Assembly: GCA_019416285.1 (NCBI GenBank)
Contig: DXXM01000009.1
Span: forward strand, 1-64,000
Source: Bacteroidales bacterium
Lineage (GTDB): Bacteria > Bacteroidota > Bacteroidia > Bacteroidales > Muribaculaceae
Reading direction: 5' to 3'
DNA: 64,000 nt
Shown here: one piece after another, positions 61,905 through 64,000 of the stretch
How positions within the stretch are numbered: the stretch's first letter is position 1
How the letters are laid out: each line of letters begins with the position of its first letter
Translations under genes and position numbers: made by a program
Notes under the pieces: generated by a model
Databases searched by the model: none
What the model was told of the DNA's origin: nothing
Seen by the model: the letters and a program-made list of their open reading frames with translations, nothing else

Positions 61905-61950
61905 CGGCGTGGCCGATGGTTGTGAAACCCTCCCCCCACGCCGGTTTTTT
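61905..61950 (+). terminator. Terminator 103 nt before the beta-barrel gene
   Basis: Arms CGGCGTGG (61905-61912) and CCACGCCG (61936-61943), 23-nt loop, then six T. It faces the outer-membrane gene, so it ends a small transcript or acts as an attenuator; nothing else but the hairpin GGACA/TGTCC (61817-61834) is seen in 61662-62052. Confidence 0.8.
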
Positions 61951-62052
61951 ATATCCCGTCTGCATTTCATAACGCCGGGACGACCTTTGGTCACTATAAT
62001 TTCCACGTCACAGCCATTCAGATTAACTTCGCTCCAAAATCAATCATACCTT

Positions 62053-64000
62053 ATGGAGCGACGCCTCACATTACCAATCCGAATCATCACAGCAACGATA
62101 GTCACGCTCGCCGAAGCTATTTTCTGCACCGCACAGACAACCCTCCCGACCGATACCTCAGCCGGAATAGCGCAACAGCATCTCGGCGAGATAGTGGTGA
62201 CAGCCAGGACACCCGCAGTCAGAGTGACACCCGACAGAACAGTCTACGACCTCAAATCAACCGTAATGGGACAGAGCGGCACTCTCCTGGACGCACTCGG
62301 CTCGATACCGGGTGTGAACGTCAGCGACAACGGTTCTGTCAGTCTTTACGGAAACCGCGGAGCCACAATCAGTATCGACGGACAGAAAACCTATCTCAGA
62401 GGGCAGGAGCTCGCAAACTATCTCCGCTCACTTCCGGCATCAACTGTCAGCACAATCACTCTGCGCACAACCGCAAGCGCCAGAGATGACGCGGCAGACA
62501 AAAACGGAGTCATCGAAATATCGACACGTCGTATCCGCGAGCGCGGCCTTACACTCGGCCTAAACGGTGGACTGTCTGCTTGGCGCAATCTCCGCGGCAA
62601 CGGAAGCCTGAACCTCGCCTACAACACCGGGCGATCGGAATTTTCACTGCTATATTCCTTTTTCGCCGCCCGACAGAGAATCCGCCTCGACATCGACCGC
62701 CATTATATAACCGATGACAACCGCATGTTCCAGACCTCATCGCGCCGACGTACCGACAATGCCCACACAGTCAAGGGTGGATGGCGATACCACTTCTCTC
62801 CAAACACATCCTTAGGGACATCACTGAATCTCAGTCGCAACTGCCGCAACGAGTTCGGGCGCATGGACTCCAGCATCCCGCTTCTTTCCGAAATTGACTG
62901 CTCAGACAACCGTAACCGCTCGCGCTGGCGCAATCTCATGACCGACATATATCTTGACCACTGTTTCACATCAGGTGCGGAACTAATCGTCGGGATAAAC
63001 CACTTCCGATACAACACTTCAGAGCACCAACTCCTCCAAAGCACTACGCCCGACACTCTCCGCAGTACAGTGGAGGGTCGTGTCCGCTGGTTTATCGACA
63101 GGATTGACTATACCCGACCTGTCGGAAAAGACATAAAATTCCAGGCAGGAATCAAAAACACCTTTGTATCCATAAACAATACCGGAATTTATTATGACCG
63201 CGGTGCCGGCGGCTGGACTCACAATCCGGATCTTAGTTCCACTTTCCGTTACCGGGCAAACACCAACGCAGCCTACACACAGATTTCTTTCACCCGCGGC
63301 CGCTTTGCCGCGACTGTCGGCGCTCGCCTCGAACATGAAAGGCTCCACGGAACCTTTTCTGGCAACGAGGCCGCCGCCGACACCTCTTACAGAATCAATA
63401 CCTTCGACATCGTACCGGCCGCTGAAATAAAATATCTCACACCGGGCGGCGCAGCTTTTATGCTCTCCTATTCACGGCGTGTCGACAGGCCGAACTACGC
63501 AGATCTGAATCCATTCATATACGTGTTTGACGAATACACTCATGCCGGAGGCAATATCCATCTGCACTCCTCGACGTCCGACAATCTTCAGTTAGGTTTT
63601 TCCCATGGCGGACGACTTCAGTGCGCCCTGTTCCTGACCTACTCTGCGGACGCCATAATGAAAAGCTATCATGAGATTTCCGACCGCTGCGTATATGTCG
63701 CAGCTGAAAACCTCCCCTATTATCTTCAGACAGGCCTCCGCCTGATACTCGCCAACCAGCCTATAGGCCGCCGGTGGAATATAACCGTCACCGCCATCGG
63801 GCTCTACAATCGCTATGACTGGTACGACGGCCCGCAACGCGAGTCAACTCGGCGTCTCACTCCCATAGTCAGCCTCGACAACAGGTTTGAGCTCGGTGCA
63901 GGGTGTAACGCCGAACTCAAAGCCGCCTACACGGGAAAAATGGCCTACGGTCAAGTCCTTCTCCGGCCATTTGGCAGTATCGACGCTGCTGTCCGCAAAA
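62053..64000 (+). CDS. Outer membrane beta-barrel receptor family protein (partial, 3' end outside window)
   Basis: At least 649 residues, open to the window end. Signal peptide with AIFCTAQTT end, then HLGEIVVTARTPAVRVTPDRTVYDL and a TonB plug-like domain (LLDALGSIPGVNVSDNGSVSLYGNRGATISIDGQKTYL, up to about residue 150, ending NGVIEISTRRI). The barrel contains SYSRRVDRPNYADLNPFIYV, the signature of the outer-membrane beta-barrel family related to TonB receptors. It lacks the SusC-type N-terminal beta-sandwich. Ligand unknown. Confidence 0.88.
   Translation, partial: MERRLTLPIRIITATIVTLAEAIFCTAQTTLPTDTSAGIAQQHLGEIVVTARTPAVRVTPDRTVYDLKSTVMGQSGTLLDALGSIPGVNVSDNGSVSLYGNRGATISIDGQKTYLRGQELANYLRSLPASTVSTITLRTTASARDDAADKNGVIEISTRRIRERGLTLGLNGGLSAWRNLRGNGSLNLAYNTGRSEFSLLYSFFAARQRIRLDIDRHYITDDNRMFQTSSRRRTDNAHTVKGGWRYHFSPNTSLGTSLNLSRNCRNEFGRMDSSIPLLSEIDCSDNRNRSRWRNLMTDIYLDHCFTSGAELIVGINHFRYNTSEHQLLQSTTPDTLRSTVEGRVRWFIDRIDYTRPVGKDIKFQAGIKNTFVSINNTGIYYDRGAGGWTHNPDLSSTFRYRANTNAAYTQISFTRGRFAATVGARLEHERLHGTFSGNEAAADTSYRINTFDIVPAAEIKYLTPGGAAFMLSYSRRVDRPNYADLNPFIYVFDEYTHAGGNIHLHSSTSDNLQLGFSHGGRLQCALFLTYSADAIMKSYHEISDRCVYVAAENLPYYLQTGLRLILANQPIGRRWNITVTAIGLYNRYDWYDGPQRESTRRLTPIVSLDNRFELGAGCNAELKAAYTGKMAYGQVLLRPFGSIDAAVRK

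Overview
The window looks like the chromosome of a Bacteroidales gut commensal, most likely of the Muribaculaceae type (family-level placement is inference). The grounds are two tandem SusC/SusD systems, Bacteroidetes-type promoters (TTG/TTTG, about 20 bp, TAnnTTTG) in front of several genes and RNAs, a Mfa/Fim-type lipoprotein fimbria operon, a DUF5103 type IX secretion plug protein and almost no Shine-Dalgarno sites. No phage, insertion sequence, CRISPR array or rRNA was seen.

Layout. (1) 276-16239, minus strand: two tandem copies of a three-gene cassette (SusC, SusD, Fn3/DUF4957/DUF5123 surface lipoprotein), repeated at an offset of 8246 bp at the SusC genes. (2) 17007-27740, plus strand: a pectin (homogalacturonan) utilisation locus: GH28 polygalacturonase, GH43 enzyme, CE8 pectin methylesterase, tagaturonate reductase, altronate dehydratase, uronate isomerase and a hexuronate MFS transporter. 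Together with region 1 this is a pectin PUL: surface capture, depolymerisation, uptake of galacturonate and conversion to 2-keto-3-deoxygluconate; KDG kinase and aldolase are not in the window. (3) 27741-32302: a long promoter-driven, apparently structured leader, then four genes that combine zinc ribbons, membrane segments, SH3-like, SEL1 and TonB C-terminal domains. (4) 32558-37048: a small 2[4Fe-4S] ferredoxin, glutamate dehydrogenase and a large secreted PL1-type pectate lyase. (5) 37164-40218, minus: DUF3109 protein, DUF5103 T9SS plug protein, C_GCAxxG_C_C protein, uracil-DNA glycosylase; then tRNA-Arg(CCG). (6) 40653-51837, minus: a six-gene fimbria operon (DUF3575, DUF3868/OmpA-like, major fimbrillin, FimB/Mfa2 anchor, accessory fimbrillin-like lipoprotein, very large AT-rich tip-type lipoprotein) with an internal terminator and a 27-bp/9-bp tandem repeat after the major subunit. 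(7) 52460-60213: initiator tRNA-Met, two overlapping rhomboid-family genes plus an EEP-family protein, M3 peptidase, ECF-type sigma factor, OprP-like porin. (8) 60265-64000: a broken small gene pair, the SRP RNA, an unknown basic-tailed protein, a possible small RNA or attenuator, and the start of an outer-membrane beta-barrel receptor running off the window.

The strongest candidates for something not well described are the zinc-ribbon/TonB-C cluster with its structured leader; an 84-bp palindrome-centred inverted repeat whose one copy supplies the stop codon of the T9SS plug gene; the perfect-identity tracts between the duplicated SusC genes; and the terminator-plus-repeat gap inside the fimbria operon.
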